Assembly (NCBI GenBank): GCA_019634625.1
Contig: JAHCBA010000049.1
Coordinates: 1 to 44,504, forward strand
DNA length: 44,504 nucleotides
Direction: 5' to 3'
Source: Verrucomicrobiia bacterium
GTDB taxonomy: Bacteria; Verrucomicrobiota; Verrucomicrobiia; Limisphaerales; CAIMTB01
Shown piece after piece: positions 25,903-35,061 of this stretch. The notes under the pieces are model-generated. The model had not been told where the DNA came from. It saw only the letters and a list, made by a program, of their open reading frames with translations, and ran no database searches. The position numbers were made by a program, and so were the translations under genes. Every line of letters starts with the position of its first letter. Positions within the stretch are counted from its first letter, which is position 1.

Positions 25903-26063
25903 GTGCATTCCGGAGTGGTGCGTGAGGAGGCAGCGAATCGGAGGGACGAGCTCCGCGAGTCCTCAACCCAACGCTCCACTTCGTTGTGGCCGCGTGGAAC
26001 CCGGCCCTCCGGGGCGATGCTTCGCGAAGTTCGCGCCCCTCTACCCACCACTCCGGAATGCAC
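25903..26063 (+). mobile_element. MITE-like element, copy B (161 bp)
   Basis: Perfect 18-bp terminal inverted repeats: GTGCATTCCGGAGTGGTG at 25903-25920 and its complement at 26046-26063. The body is strongly similar to the reverse complement of copy A at 6464-6622. It has further internal palindromes (CGATGCTTCGCGAAGTTCG) and no coding capacity. It fills the gap between two convergent genes, ending 8 bp before the stop of the glycosyltransferase-PHP gene; its folded RNA could serve as a two-way terminator. No clear target duplication is seen here. Confidence 0.8.
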
Positions 26064-26071
26064 GGCTAGGG

Positions 26072-28159
26072 CTAAACCTGCGCCATCGGACGGGGCTCCG
26101 GCAGTTCATCCCCGAAATCGCCTCGCACGCCATCCCCCCCGATGCCGGCGCCGAAGGCGATCGGCGTGCCGCAGGGGACGAGTTCCGGCACCGGCATGGT
26201 CCCGACGGACGGATGCCGACCGACCCACCCGGTGGCCTCCAGGGTTCCCGCCAGCCTCAAGTCCGGACGACGGTACAAGGTCATCGACACCTTCTCGTTC
26301 CGCCGTATGCACTCCTTGATGGATCTCGGATCCCGCGCGCAATGCAGCAGCGTCTTCCACGAATAAATGTGCTTGGGCTTGTGGAAATCGCTGTTCGCCA
26401 GAAAGGGCAGTTGCTTCAACGCGACGGGCGCGAAGACGTTGTTGCGGTTGGCAATCTCCCACGCGTCGAGCAACGGAGCGTACGTGTCGAGGTTCTCCCA
26501 AAGGTGCAGCGTGTTCTTCCCCCACTCGCTCTTCATCAGATGCGGATGCGATGCCACCGCCAGCCCCCCTTGCCCGTGGATGGCCGCGATGGTGTCCACC
26601 AGGTCCAGATCGGGCGCGATCGGGCCCTTCAGATCCAGCCCGAGCAGATGGGCCGACGACTTCCTCCGGTAGCCGTCCTTGTTGAACTCGATCCCCGCCA
26701 GGACCAGCATGCCGTACCGTTCCAACGCCCGCGCCGCCTCGCGTCGGATCACTTCAAAATACTCCTCCACCTGCGCCGAACTCAGGGTCAGCCGGCTCAG
26801 CCGGGAGAGCTTCCCAAGCAACCGCCGGGGATCGGCCAGGTGGTCGGTGATGCAGATGCAGTCGAACCCGCGCGTTCCGTAATAATCCACCACCTCCGCC
26901 ACCGTGAGACGCCCGTCCGAGTAGTTCGTGTGAATGTGGAAATCGCAGAGCAGCGGCCCGCCCAGGGCGGTCGCCCCCCTGCCGCCCAGCCTCCCATCCT
27001 CCCGCACCCCCCCCTGCCATTCGCACCCCGCACGCGCCTGAACCCTCCCACGCGGCCGGGGTTCCTCCTCCGCCAGCATGCGCTCGACAATCCGGAATGC
27101 CGCCCCCGGCCGGTTGGCCCGCCCCAGATTCGAACGCCACTCGCACCACCGCCGTGCGTCGTTCGCAAACGCCCCCTCCACCGCCGCCACCGTCGCCCGA
27201 CGCCCGTCCGCCACCACCCCGAATCCTGATTCCACCACCAGCCGCGCATTCCCTTCCTCATGCCCCGGAATGGTCCGGTTCAGGATCATCGGGCACTCCG
27301 CCGCAATCGCCTCCTGCACCGTCGCGCCCCCCGCCTTGGTGATCACCACATGATGGGTCCGCAGCAGACGCGGCATCAGATTGGTCCACCCCAGAATCCG
27401 TACCCGCCCGTCACCTCCAAACCTCCCGAACAGCTCCGCCTTCAAATCGCTGTCCCGCCCCGTCGTCACCGTCACCCGGACATGCCGCACCCGCAGCAGG
27501 TCGTCCACCAACCGCTCCACTTTTCCACCCGCTCCCCCGGCCAGACACAACACCCGCCGGACCTGACCCTCCACCGGGGGTTCCAACTCCGGTGCGGGCT
27601 CTTCCACAAACAGCGGACTGACCGGAAACCCGGTAACCGCAATCCGGTCGTCCGAGACGCCCGCCCCCCGCAACACCTCCGCCGTGGCCTCGTTCGCCAC
27701 ACAGTAAAGATCGGTGTCCCCCGCAACCCACGAGGCATGCACCGTGATCGAATCCGTCACCACCGTGACCAGCCGGAACGGACGCTCCGCATGGTCCCGA
27801 TACAGGTCCTCGATCACCTGGGCGTAGATGGGATACGTCGAAACCACCCAGTCCGGCTGGCTCGCTTCCACAATCGCCATCAGCGACGCCCTCAACCGCG
27901 CCAGCCATCGGACCCCGGAAATGCCCCCGGGCCCGTCCGCCAACCCGTACACCCGACGCCACACCGACGGCGCGTGCTGCACCACGCCCAGATAGGCCGA
28001 CTGTATCCACCGGTTCACCCGGCCGTAGGCGATCTCCAAGGGATCGTGAACCTCCGCCCGAACCTCGGGACCCAGCCGTTCCAGCGCCTCCCGCAGATGC
28101 CTCGCCGCCGCGTTGTGCCCGTCTCCAAAACCCGCCGTAAGGATGAGGACCTTGTTCAC
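26072..28159 (-). CDS. Fusion protein: MGDG-synthase-type glycosyltransferase plus PHP phosphoesterase domain
   Basis: A 695-residue protein from the GTG at 28159, chosen because homologous N-termini begin at KVLILTAGFGDGHNAAA; the longer frame to 28210 starts with TTG. Residues 1 to about 355 are a GT-B glycosyltransferase of the MGDG synthase/processive diacylglycerol glucosyltransferase type: glycine-rich GFGDGHNAAARHL at the N-terminus and the nucleotide-sugar-binding VITKAGGATVQEAIAAECP near 272. A basic, Gly-rich linker runs from about 360 to 402. Residues about 405-690 are a PHP domain with the metal ligands intact: DFHIHTNYSDG, CITDHLAD, GIEFNK, SHPHLM and ANSDFHK (about 588). The N-terminus would glycosylate a lipid at the inner membrane; the C-terminus would hydrolyse a phosphoester. 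It is 137 bp downstream of the cmk pair. Confidence 0.82.
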   Translation of the reverse strand: MNKVLILTAGFGDGHNAAARHLREALERLGPEVRAEVHDPLEIAYGRVNRWIQSAYLGVVQHAPSVWRRVYGLADGPGGISGVRWLARLRASLMAIVEASQPDWVVSTYPIYAQVIEDLYRDHAERPFRLVTVVTDSITVHASWVAGDTDLYCVANEATAEVLRGAGVSDDRIAVTGFPVSPLFVEEPAPELEPPVEGQVRRVLCLAGGAGGKVERLVDDLLRVRHVRVTVTTGRDSDLKAELFGRFGGDGRVRILGWTNLMPRLLRTHHVVITKAGGATVQEAIAAECPMILNRTIPGHEEGNARLVVESGFGVVADGRRATVAAVEGAFANDARRWCEWRSNLGRANRPGAAFRIVERMLAEEEPRPRGRVQARAGCEWQGGVREDGRLGGRGATALGGPLLCDFHIHTNYSDGRLTVAEVVDYYGTRGFDCICITDHLADPRRLLGKLSRLSRLTLSSAQVEEYFEVIRREAARALERYGMLVLAGIEFNKDGYRRKSSAHLLGLDLKGPIAPDLDLVDTIAAIHGQGGLAVASHPHLMKSEWGKNTLHLWENLDTYAPLLDAWEIANRNNVFAPVALKQLPFLANSDFHKPKHIYSWKTLLHCARDPRSIKECIRRNEKVSMTLYRRPDLRLAGTLEATGWVGRHPSVGTMPVPELVPCGTPIAFGAGIGGDGVRGDFGDELPEPRPMAQV

Positions 28160-28240
28160 GCGCCCCAAGCCTGTCGCGGCCCTGTCACAACCCCGCGGCG
28201 GCCGGGTCAAGAGTCATTCACATTTCACCCCGGCCCCGGC

Positions 28241-28312
28241 ACCGCCGATCACACCGCCGATCACACCGCCGATCACACCGCCGATCACACCGCCGATCAC
28301 ACCGCCGATCGC
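28241..28312. repeat. 12-bp tandem repeat, six units (ACCGCCGATCAC)
   Basis: Five perfect ACCGCCGATCAC units and a sixth ending GATCGC. The TGA of the downstream cytidylate kinase (28297-28299) lies inside the array, so expansion or contraction by whole units leaves the stop in place. On the minus strand the unit reads GTGATCGGCGGT. It occupies half of the spacer before the glycosyltransferase-PHP gene. Confidence 0.95.
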
Positions 28313-28956
28313 ACAGCCGTGACAATCGCTTCCACCAGTTCCTCGGGCGCCCGCCCCGTCGTGTCGATCCGTACAGCCCCCAGCCCAAGCATCAGCGGCG
28401 CCGCCGCCCTCTGACTGTCCTGCCGGTCGCGGTAGCCCAGATCGTCGTCCATCCCCTGGGCCCGGCGCCGACGCGCCCGCTCCTCGGCCGAGGCGTCCAG
28501 CCAGAACTTATGGTCCGTCTCGGGAAAGACGTTCGTCGCAATGTCCCGCCCTTCCATCACCAACCCCCCGTACTGCGCACAGTCCCGCTGGATCCGCTTC
28601 ATCCATGCCCGCACCGCCGGCACCACCGCCACGTCCGATGCCGCCTCGCTCACCGCCCGGCTGCGCAGTTCGCCCACCGGACGATACCCGTCCACCAGCA
28701 GCACCACCTCCGCCGGCTCGCCTTCCATCCAGTGCAGCCGCGTCTTCCAACGCCGGCACGCCGCCGCGATCCGCCGCGGCTCCCGCACATCCACCCCGGT
28801 CTGCAAACAGTGCCACGCCAGCGTCCGGTACATCGCGCCCGTATCCACATAGGCGTACCCCAGCGCCCGGGCCACCCCCCGCGCCACCGTGCTCTTCCCG
28901 GCCGCTCCGGGGCCGTCGATCGCCACCACCCGCGATGTCCTCGCTGTCGCCGTCAC
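28297..28956 (-). CDS. cmk: Cytidylate kinase, second copy of a tandem pair
   Basis: A 219-residue (d)CMP kinase. The GTG start at 28956 overlaps the TGA of the upstream cmk (GTGA). It keeps the P-loop IDGPGAAGKSTVARG, the CMP-binding DTGAMYRTLAWHCL, VMEGRDIATNVFPE and the LID-like YRDRQDSQRAAAPL. It differs from its neighbour throughout, roughly 40 percent identical by eye, so the duplication is old or one copy was acquired. Both keep catalytic residues. The function is phosphorylation of CMP and dCMP for nucleotide supply; a divergent substrate for one copy is possible. The C-terminus ends in a 12-bp repeat array. Confidence 0.88.
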   Translation of the reverse strand: MTATARTSRVVAIDGPGAAGKSTVARGVARALGYAYVDTGAMYRTLAWHCLQTGVDVREPRRIAAACRRWKTRLHWMEGEPAEVVLLVDGYRPVGELRSRAVSEAASDVAVVPAVRAWMKRIQRDCAQYGGLVMEGRDIATNVFPETDHKFWLDASAEERARRRRAQGMDDDLGYRDRQDSQRAAAPLMLGLGAVRIDTTGRAPEELVEAIVTAVRSAV

Positions 28957-29606
28957 AGCCCCAGGCGCCTCCTCATCGACTCGTACTGAGCCAGCAAATA
29001 CTCCGCCGTCACCGCCGGACTCTCGTGGGAATTGTCCACCTCGATCGCATCCTCCGCCCTCTTCATCGGTGCCGCCGCCCGCTGCGCGTCCCGCCGGTCC
29101 CGCTCCGCCGTGTTGTCCGCCGAACCCTCCGCCTTGCGCCGAAGCGCCCGCACCTCCGCATTCGCCGACAGGAAAAACTTGAACGGCGTCTCCGGAAACA
29201 CATGCGTCCCCACATCCCTCCCGTCCATCACCAGATTCCCAAACCGCAGGCATTCCCGCTGCGTCCGCACCATCCAGATCCGCACCCCGGCCATCGGCGA
29301 GACCCGCGCCACGGTGTTCGAGACCTCGTCCGAGCGGATCTCAACCGCCGGGTAATACCCGTCCACCAGCAACCGCACCTCCCCCTCCTGCACCGCCAGT
29401 TCCACCGGCCAGGCCCGCACCGTCGCCAGCACTGCCGCGGCGTCGTTTACGTCCACGCCGCTCCGCAGGCAGTGCCACGTCAACGTCCGGTACATCGCCC
29501 CGGTGTCCACCAGCAGAAAACCCAGCTTCCCCGCCAGATACCGCCCGCAGGTCCCCTTGCCGCTCGCACTCGGACCATCAATGGCAATCACTATCGCGTT
29601 CTTCAT
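28953..29606 (-). CDS. cmk: Cytidylate kinase, first copy of a tandem pair
   Basis: A 217-residue (d)CMP kinase with P-loop IAIDGPSASGKGTCGRYLA, DTGAMYRTLTWHCLRSG, VMDGRDVGTHVFPE and ERDRRDAQRAAAPM. The ATG at 29606 overlaps the TGA of aroA (ATGA), and its own TGA overlaps the GTG of the second cmk, so three genes are translationally coupled. The order aroA-cmk is widespread in bacteria and supports this as the ancestral copy. The C-terminal NSHESPAVTAEYLLAQYESM is ordinary for the family. Confidence 0.92.
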   Translation of the reverse strand: MKNAIVIAIDGPSASGKGTCGRYLAGKLGFLLVDTGAMYRTLTWHCLRSGVDVNDAAAVLATVRAWPVELAVQEGEVRLLVDGYYPAVEIRSDEVSNTVARVSPMAGVRIWMVRTQRECLRFGNLVMDGRDVGTHVFPETPFKFFLSANAEVRALRRKAEGSADNTAERDRRDAQRAAAPMKRAEDAIEVDNSHESPAVTAEYLLAQYESMRRRLGL

Positions 29607-30925
29607 GCCGTCCCGTCTCCCGCCAAAGCTTCCTCCGCGCCAATCCGCCGCCCGGTCACCGGCTCGTACAATCCCACCCCCAGCCCTTCCGGAACCGGAG
29701 CCGCCAGCTTGGCGAAGAAGTTCGGAAAGGTCTTTCCCACACACGCCGGATCCCGCAGCCGGATCCCCGCAACCCGCAGCCCCAGCACCGCAAAGGCCAT
29801 CGCCATCCGATGATCCCCGTACGTCTCGATCTCCGCCCCATGCAACCGCTCCGCCGGATGCACCGTCAGCATGTCCCCCTCCTCCTCCACCCGCACCCCG
29901 CACTTCCCCAGTTCGGTCCGCAACGCCGCCACCCGCTCGCACTCCTGGACCCGCAACCGCCCCAGCTCCGTGAAGCGCACCGGCCGCTCCGCCATCGGCG
30001 CCAGCACCACCGCCGTAAGAATGCTGTCCGCAAGATCCGTCCGACGCGATATCTCCGCCGGCAACGGCAGGTACCCCGGAAACGCCGCGTCCGCCTGCCA
30101 CCCCGACGTCGGCCATCGTTCCACCTCCACCCGTCCCGCCCGCCGTGTCCCCTCCCCAAGCACCGCGTCGGCCCCCCAGAAATAACTCCCGCTCGAGGCG
30201 TCCGCCTCCACCTCGAACACCCCGCCCGCCTCCGGAAACACATCCGCCATCCGCCGCGTCATCTCCACGTACGGCAACTCCTCCTCCGCCGCCCCTTCCA
30301 CCGTCACGTCCCACCCCCCAACCCGCGCCCCCAGCAACAGCGCCGACGCAAATTGCGAACTGGCCTGCGCACTCACCCGGCACCGCCCCGCCCGCCGCCC
30401 GCCCCCGTGCACCACCGCCGGCAACCGGTCCGAACCCGCCTCGATCCGGTACCCCATCGACCGCAATGCCGCGAACAACTCGGCCTGCGGCCGCTCGTGC
30501 ATCCGGTCCACACCCCGCAACCGGAAAACCCCCTCCCCCAGGCAAACCAACGCCGTCAGAAATCGCGCCGCCGTCCCCGCGTTGCCCACCCACAAATCCA
30601 CCGGCGCCGAACCGGTCCCACCAGCCACCGGACCCCGCCCGGTTCCCAATACCCGGATCGTCCGGTTCGCGCCCTCCGCCGGGTCGGGATCGACCCGCAC
30701 CTCGTATCCCAGCCGGCGCAGCGCCTCCACCATGACCCGGGTGTCCTCACTCCACAGCGCCCCGCGCAGTTCCGCCCAACCCCGTCCCAGCGCCGCCAGG
30801 ATCAGCGCCCGATTGGTCACGCTCTTCGACCCGGGCACCGTCACCCGCGCCTGCCAGTCGCCGTTCCGCCGCAACGGCTCGATCTCCAGCAACCCCGGCA
30901 ACCCAGGCATCCCCTCCCGGCTCAT
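29603..30925 (-). CDS. aroA: 3-phosphoshikimate 1-carboxyvinyltransferase (EPSP synthase)
   Basis: A 440-residue enzyme that joins PEP to shikimate 3-phosphate, the sixth step of the shikimate pathway. Substrate-binding motifs are present: VPGSKSVTNRALILAAL near residue 30, LWVGNAGTAARFLTALVCLG, QASSQFASALLLGA, RTDLADSILTAVVLAP and YGDHRMAMAFAVLGL near the C-terminus. The ATG overlaps the TGA of tyrA (ATGA at 30922-30925). Its position between tyrA and cmk gives a classical aromatic amino acid and nucleotide operon. Full length, no lesion. In place of the usual GNAGTA loop residues nothing unusual is seen. Confidence 0.95.
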   Translation of the reverse strand: MSREGMPGLPGLLEIEPLRRNGDWQARVTVPGSKSVTNRALILAALGRGWAELRGALWSEDTRVMVEALRRLGYEVRVDPDPAEGANRTIRVLGTGRGPVAGGTGSAPVDLWVGNAGTAARFLTALVCLGEGVFRLRGVDRMHERPQAELFAALRSMGYRIEAGSDRLPAVVHGGGRRAGRCRVSAQASSQFASALLLGARVGGWDVTVEGAAEEELPYVEMTRRMADVFPEAGGVFEVEADASSGSYFWGADAVLGEGTRRAGRVEVERWPTSGWQADAAFPGYLPLPAEISRRTDLADSILTAVVLAPMAERPVRFTELGRLRVQECERVAALRTELGKCGVRVEEEGDMLTVHPAERLHGAEIETYGDHRMAMAFAVLGLRVAGIRLRDPACVGKTFPNFFAKLAAPVPEGLGVGLYEPVTGRRIGAEEALAGDGTA

Positions 30926-31806
30926 TCACCGCCCCCTTTCGAAAATCCACGTCCCCACTCCTCCCGCCGTTCCCGGATTCCCCGCAGCGCCTCTCCCAAC
31001 CCCTCCGCGTCGCCCGCCGCCAACGCCTGCCGCAATCCCCCAACCGACCGCTCAAACCGGTCCAACGCCTCCAGCAACGCCCGCCGGTTCGCCAGCCCGA
31101 TGTCCCGCCACATCTCCGGCGAGCCCAACGCCACCCGCGTCGTGTCTCGAAATCCCGTGGCACACAACAACCCCTGCTCCTCATCCGCCCCGTTCCCCAG
31201 CACACAATCCACCAGCGCCGAGGCCACCAGATGCGGCAGATGGCTGCTCCGGCTCACCAGCGCATCATGCCGCCCGGCATCCATCGTCAGCACGCGCGCC
31301 CCGACCGATTCCCACAGCGCGTTCACCCGCAATACCGCCTCCGCATCGCTCGCCTCGGTCGGCGTCACCACCGACACCGCCCCCTCGAAAAGATCCTCCC
31401 GCGAAGCCTCCACCCCGGTCCGCTCCGATCCCGCCATCGGATGGCTCCCCACGAACCGCCCCCCCGCCGCCAACACCCGCGGTTCCAGCGATGCCACCAC
31501 TCCCGCCTTCGCCGATCCCACGTCGGTCACCACCGCCCCCGCCTCCAATACCCCGTTCAATCGCTCCCCCAGCCCTTCCATCTGGCCAAGCGGCGTGCAA
31601 AACACCACCAGATCCGCCCCCGCCACCACCGTCTCCAGACACTGGCTCGCCTGATCCACCGCCCCCATCCGGACCGCCGCGGCAACCGTCTCCGTGCGCC
31701 GCACCAGACCCGTCACCTCGCCGGCCAGCCCGCGCCGTCGCAGGGCCAGCCCAAGCGAGCCGCCAAGGAGTCCCACGCCCAGTATCGCCGCCTTCCGCCA
31801 AAGCAC
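30922..31806 (-). CDS. tyrA: Prephenate/arogenate dehydrogenase
   Basis: A 294-residue NAD(P)-dependent enzyme of tyrosine biosynthesis. It has the N-terminal Rossmann motif ILGVGLLGGSLGLALRRRG, the segment VVFCTPLG, and the substrate region GSHPMAGSERTGVEAS, then SRSSHLPHLVASALV, characteristic of TyrA. The start is taken as the GTG at 31806, just before LWRKAAILGVGLLGG; the frame stays open upstream but with no family-like sequence. No ACT or chorismate mutase domain is attached. The stop overlaps the aroA start. The Maf gene ends 67 bp upstream. Confidence 0.92.
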   Translation of the reverse strand: MLWRKAAILGVGLLGGSLGLALRRRGLAGEVTGLVRRTETVAAAVRMGAVDQASQCLETVVAGADLVVFCTPLGQMEGLGERLNGVLEAGAVVTDVGSAKAGVVASLEPRVLAAGGRFVGSHPMAGSERTGVEASREDLFEGAVSVVTPTEASDAEAVLRVNALWESVGARVLTMDAGRHDALVSRSSHLPHLVASALVDCVLGNGADEEQGLLCATGFRDTTRVALGSPEMWRDIGLANRRALLEALDRFERSVGGLRQALAAGDAEGLGEALRGIRERREEWGRGFSKGGGE

Positions 31807-31873
31807 GCCCGGGATTAACCGCCATGCGCGTCCCCGAGGCAAGCGGTCGCGATCTCCCCGTCGTGTTCCCCCG

Positions 31874-32458
31874 TCATCCCGTCCACCCCGCCGGCCGCAC
31901 CTCCGCCGGCAACTGCCGCAGGGCCTCCCGCAATGCCCCCAACGGAAGCCCGATGACATTGGACAGCGACCCTTCAATCCCCTCCACGATCCATTCGCCC
32001 CGGTCCTGGATCGCGTAGGCGCCGGCCTTGTCCAGCGGATCGGTCTCCCGCACATACGCGTTCACCTGCCGGGCCGTCAGCGGATGAAACGTGACGTGGG
32101 TCGTCTCCGCAAAGCTCAGCCGCACGTGCCGGTCCAGGCAAACCAGGCACACCCCGGTGATCACCTGGTGCGTGCGCCCGGCCAGCTCCGTCAGAAACGC
32201 CACTGCCTCCCGACGGTTTCGCGGTTTGCCAAACACCCGCACCCCCATTGCCACCTCCGTGTCCGCCCCCAGCACCAGTGCCCCCGGATGCCGCCGTGCC
32301 ACCGCCATGGCCTTCGCCCCCGCATTGGCCAGGCATACCTCGTGCGGCGCCAGCACTCCCGCCCCAATCTCCCGCACCGACGACGTCACCACCCGGAATC
32401 GTACCCCGAGCCGCGCCAGCAACTCCTGTCGCCGCGGCGAGGCCGAGGCCAGAATCAT
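31874..32458 (-). CDS. maf: Maf-like nucleoside triphosphate pyrophosphatase
   Basis: A 194-residue protein starting MILASASPRRQELLARLG, the usual Maf N-terminus. A GGGGAAGG stretch about 13 bp upstream could be a ribosome site. An in-frame ATG at 32500 would add 14 residues. Other family motifs are LGADTEVAM, KPRNRREAVAFLTELAGRTH, ITGVCLV, and YVRETDPLDKAGAYAIQDRG followed by EGSLSNVIGLPLGAL. Maf proteins hydrolyse modified or canonical NTPs (dTTP/UTP type) and have been linked to septum inhibition. In this protein the Ser-Arg-Arg loop, acidic residues and Lys are present. It is part of the minus-strand cluster, 49 bp after the TIGR03790 gene. Confidence 0.9.
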   Translation of the reverse strand: MILASASPRRQELLARLGVRFRVVTSSVREIGAGVLAPHEVCLANAGAKAMAVARRHPGALVLGADTEVAMGVRVFGKPRNRREAVAFLTELAGRTHQVITGVCLVCLDRHVRLSFAETTHVTFHPLTARQVNAYVRETDPLDKAGAYAIQDRGEWIVEGIEGSLSNVIGLPLGALREALRQLPAEVRPAGWTG

Positions 32459-32507
32459 CCCAGGCGCCTTCCCCAAAGACGGACGCTTTCGCCCAAGCAT
32501 GACCCGT

Positions 32508-34220
32508 CTATGGCGCAGACGGAGCCTGAAGTCGATTCCGTTCCTCGCCCCACCGGCGCGCCTCCTCCCCCCGCCCCAATCCCGACGCCAGCCCCTCCAA
32601 CCGTTCGTAAAGCATCGCCGGAGCCCAGTGCGCTCCCGGCCCCCCGGCAAGATCCCGGTACTGCTCGTAGGCGTCGATCGCCCGTCCCGCCTTCTCGTAG
32701 GCTTCCCCGGCCAGCCACTGCAACCGCCGCCGCTGCTGCCCGCTCGTCGGCCACCGCAACGCCTCCCGGTACGCCCCGCCCGCCTCCTCCCATCGACCCA
32801 GGTCCCCCAGCAGATCGCCCCGCTTCTCCTGCAGAATCGCCGAAAACCGCAATCGCGCCTCCTCCTCGAGTTCCTTCAGCACCCCCGCCGCATCCCCGCT
32901 CGCCTCCCGCTTCCGGTTGTAAAGACTCACCAGCAGCCAGTCCAACCGCCCGTCCCCCGCCGCCGCCAGCTGCTTCGCCCGGTCCAGCGCGCTCATCCGG
33001 AACGGCCGGTACAACGGATCCCCCACCACCGTCAGTTGCCAGGAAAGAAACCGCTGCGACACCAATGCCGCCTCCCCCCAGGTGAACCCCGAAAACAGCA
33101 GCCGCGCAAAGCACAAACCCACATCCGGCGTCCCCTGCAGATACGGCTCATGCACCATCCCCATCGTCGCCGTCACCCCCGCCGCCACCAGCGGACCCAC
33201 CCAGTGCCGGTCCGCCGCCCGCAACGTCGCCGCACTGAAGGAATGCAGATGGTACCCCACCGCCCCCGGCGTGAACTCCACCGTCCCCCCCTGGAAAGGC
33301 CCGCTCACATGCCCGTCGTACCACCCCGCATAAAACGCGGTGTGGCTCATGGGAAACCCGGCCGGCAGCGTGCCCGGCTCCCGGTCGAGGTGCGTGTCAA
33401 ACCCGTACCGGCTCACCACCGCCCACGCATTCGAGATCCACTGGTCCCCCACCTGGTACGCCGGATGCCCAATGCTCCGCACATCGAAATAACCCCGCCC
33501 CACCAATCCGTGCCGCTCCGCTTCAATGGCCCGGTCCACCAACCCCCGCGCCAATTCCGCCGTCGGACCGTCCAGTCGGCCCACCACAAGCACCCCGTTC
33601 CGCGGATGCAGCACCGACGCATTGGTCGCCCCGAAAAACCGGTTCCCGATCGGCCCCATCCGCGGCGCCCCCGCCAACAGCATCGGCAGGGCCGTCAGTT
33701 CGGCGTCCACCGCCGCCCGGTTCACCCGCAACGTCTCGGGCAGACCCTCGATCCCCGCCTCCTGCAACGCCGCATCCTCCCCGATCTTCAACGGCACCCC
33801 GTAACACACCACCAGGCACCGGAACGGCGCGTCGGTAACCACCTCCAGGATGCTCCCCGGCGCCGTCTCCGTCGCCGGTCGGATCTCGTCCCGGATCTGC
33901 ACCAGTCCCCGGTCCCGCAACGCCCTCACCAACGGCCGCTCCAACTGCGTCACGAACTGCTGCCTCGTGATCGACTCGCCCGTCGGCAGTTCCAACCCGA
34001 TCCAGCGGTTGGTCGGCACGCCCCGCCGCAACGCATAGTGCTCCGCCACCCCCAACGACTCCGGCACCGCCGTGTTATACAGCAACACCACCTCGCCCCC
34101 ACCCACCCACGGATCGTACTCCTCCCCCCATCCCGTGCCGCCTCCCCCAAGAACCACCCCCCACACCGCCCACCCCAGCAGCCACCGCCACCGGCCCGAC
34201 TGAACCTCGCCTCGCTTCAT
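32508..34220 (-). CDS. TIGR03790-type secreted protein with a C-terminal TPR-like region
   Basis: A 570-residue protein from the ATG at 34220, which overlaps the TGA of the MBL gene (ATGA). Signal peptide about residues 1-34. The core resembles the TIGR03790 family: [115 protein letters not shown] and [12 protein letters not shown]. The last 150 residues are helical with a TPR-like pattern ([35 protein letters not shown]). TIGR03790 proteins have a caspase/gingipain-like flavour in some predictions, but no function is established. Exported. Confidence 0.75.
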   Translation of the reverse strand: MKRGEVQSGRWRWLLGWAVWGVVLGGGGTGWGEEYDPWVGGGEVVLLYNTAVPESLGVAEHYALRRGVPTNRWIGLELPTGESITRQQFVTQLERPLVRALRDRGLVQIRDEIRPATETAPGSILEVVTDAPFRCLVVCYGVPLKIGEDAALQEAGIEGLPETLRVNRAAVDAELTALPMLLAGAPRMGPIGNRFFGATNASVLHPRNGVLVVGRLDGPTAELARGLVDRAIEAERHGLVGRGYFDVRSIGHPAYQVGDQWISNAWAVVSRYGFDTHLDREPGTLPAGFPMSHTAFYAGWYDGHVSGPFQGGTVEFTPGAVGYHLHSFSAATLRAADRHWVGPLVAAGVTATMGMVHEPYLQGTPDVGLCFARLLFSGFTWGEAALVSQRFLSWQLTVVGDPLYRPFRMSALDRAKQLAAAGDGRLDWLLVSLYNRKREASGDAAGVLKELEEEARLRFSAILQEKRGDLLGDLGRWEEAGGAYREALRWPTSGQQRRRLQWLAGEAYEKAGRAIDAYEQYRDLAGGPGAHWAPAMLYERLEGLASGLGRGEEARRWGEERNRLQAPSAP

Positions 34221-34999
34221 TCCGGATACTCCACCTTGAGACCGTCGTAGGCCAGCCGAACCCCCGTCGGAAGCTCCGCCTCGTCCCGGTCGTGATCGTA
34301 GTCGTGCGTCAGATGTGTGAAATACGTCCGCTCCGCCCCAATCCGCCGGGCCACCGTCAGCGCCTCGTCCAGACACAAATGCGTCGGGTGCGGCGTCCGC
34401 CGCAGCGCATCCAGCGCCAGCACCTCCACCCCCCGAACCTGCTCCAGCACCGCGTCCGGCACCGCCGAACAATCACTCAAATACGCCAATCGCCGCCGCC
34501 CCCCCTGCCGGAACAGCAACCCCATCGTCGACATCCGCCCGTGCGGCAATGCCAGCGGTGTCACCTCCAGATCCCCCAGTCGAAACGGCCCCGTCACCTC
34601 ATGCGGTTCCGGATCGAAATACCCCTTCGGCACCGGCCCGTTGAACGCATACCAGTACACCCGCCGCAGGGCCTCGAGCGTCTCCGGTGTCGCGTACACC
34701 GGCACCTTCCCCCCACGCACATCGCAGTACCGCCGCAAATCGTCCATCCCCATGATGTGATCCGCGTGCGGATGCGTGATGATCACCGCGTCCAGCCACC
34801 GGATCCCCTCCCGCAACATCTGCTGCCGAAAGTCCGGCCCCGTATCCACCACCACCCCCACCCCACCCGTCACCACATGGATCGAGGCCCGCGTGCGATG
34901 ATTGCGCGGATTCGCCAGAAACTCGGCCGTGTACTCCCCCGCAATCACCGGCACCCCCACCGAGGTCCCCGACCCCAAGAATGTGAACCCAAACGCCAT
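34217..34999 (-). CDS. MBL-fold metallo-hydrolase (PhnP-like)
   Basis: A 260-residue protein from the ATG at 34999 ([20 protein letters not shown] follows, the normal family start); an ATG at 35023 would add eight residues. The metal-binding motif [15 protein letters not shown] is complete, with further ligands in [15 protein letters not shown] and [11 protein letters not shown]. The organisation is that of PhnP-like phosphodiesterases that cleave cyclic phosphodiesters, a group whose members act on varied substrates, so the substrate stays open. It is the first gene of the minus-strand cluster, and its promoter must lie in the AT-rich island at 35000-35250. Confidence 0.85.
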   Translation of the reverse strand: MAFGFTFLGSGTSVGVPVIAGEYTAEFLANPRNHRTRASIHVVTGGVGVVVDTGPDFRQQMLREGIRWLDAVIITHPHADHIMGMDDLRRYCDVRGGKVPVYATPETLEALRRVYWYAFNGPVPKGYFDPEPHEVTGPFRLGDLEVTPLALPHGRMSTMGLLFRQGGRRRLAYLSDCSAVPDAVLEQVRGVEVLALDALRRTPHPTHLCLDEALTVARRIGAERTYFTHLTHDYDHDRDEAELPTGVRLAYDGLKVEYPE

Positions 35000-35061
35000 G
35001 CCCCCAAACCCTGCCACCCCCACCGCCGCCCCTCCAAGACCCGAAAGATTTCACATATTTG

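Noticed and set aside
28241-28312. CRISPR array
   Set aside because: The units are 12 bp, directly adjacent with no unique spacers, and no cas genes are present.
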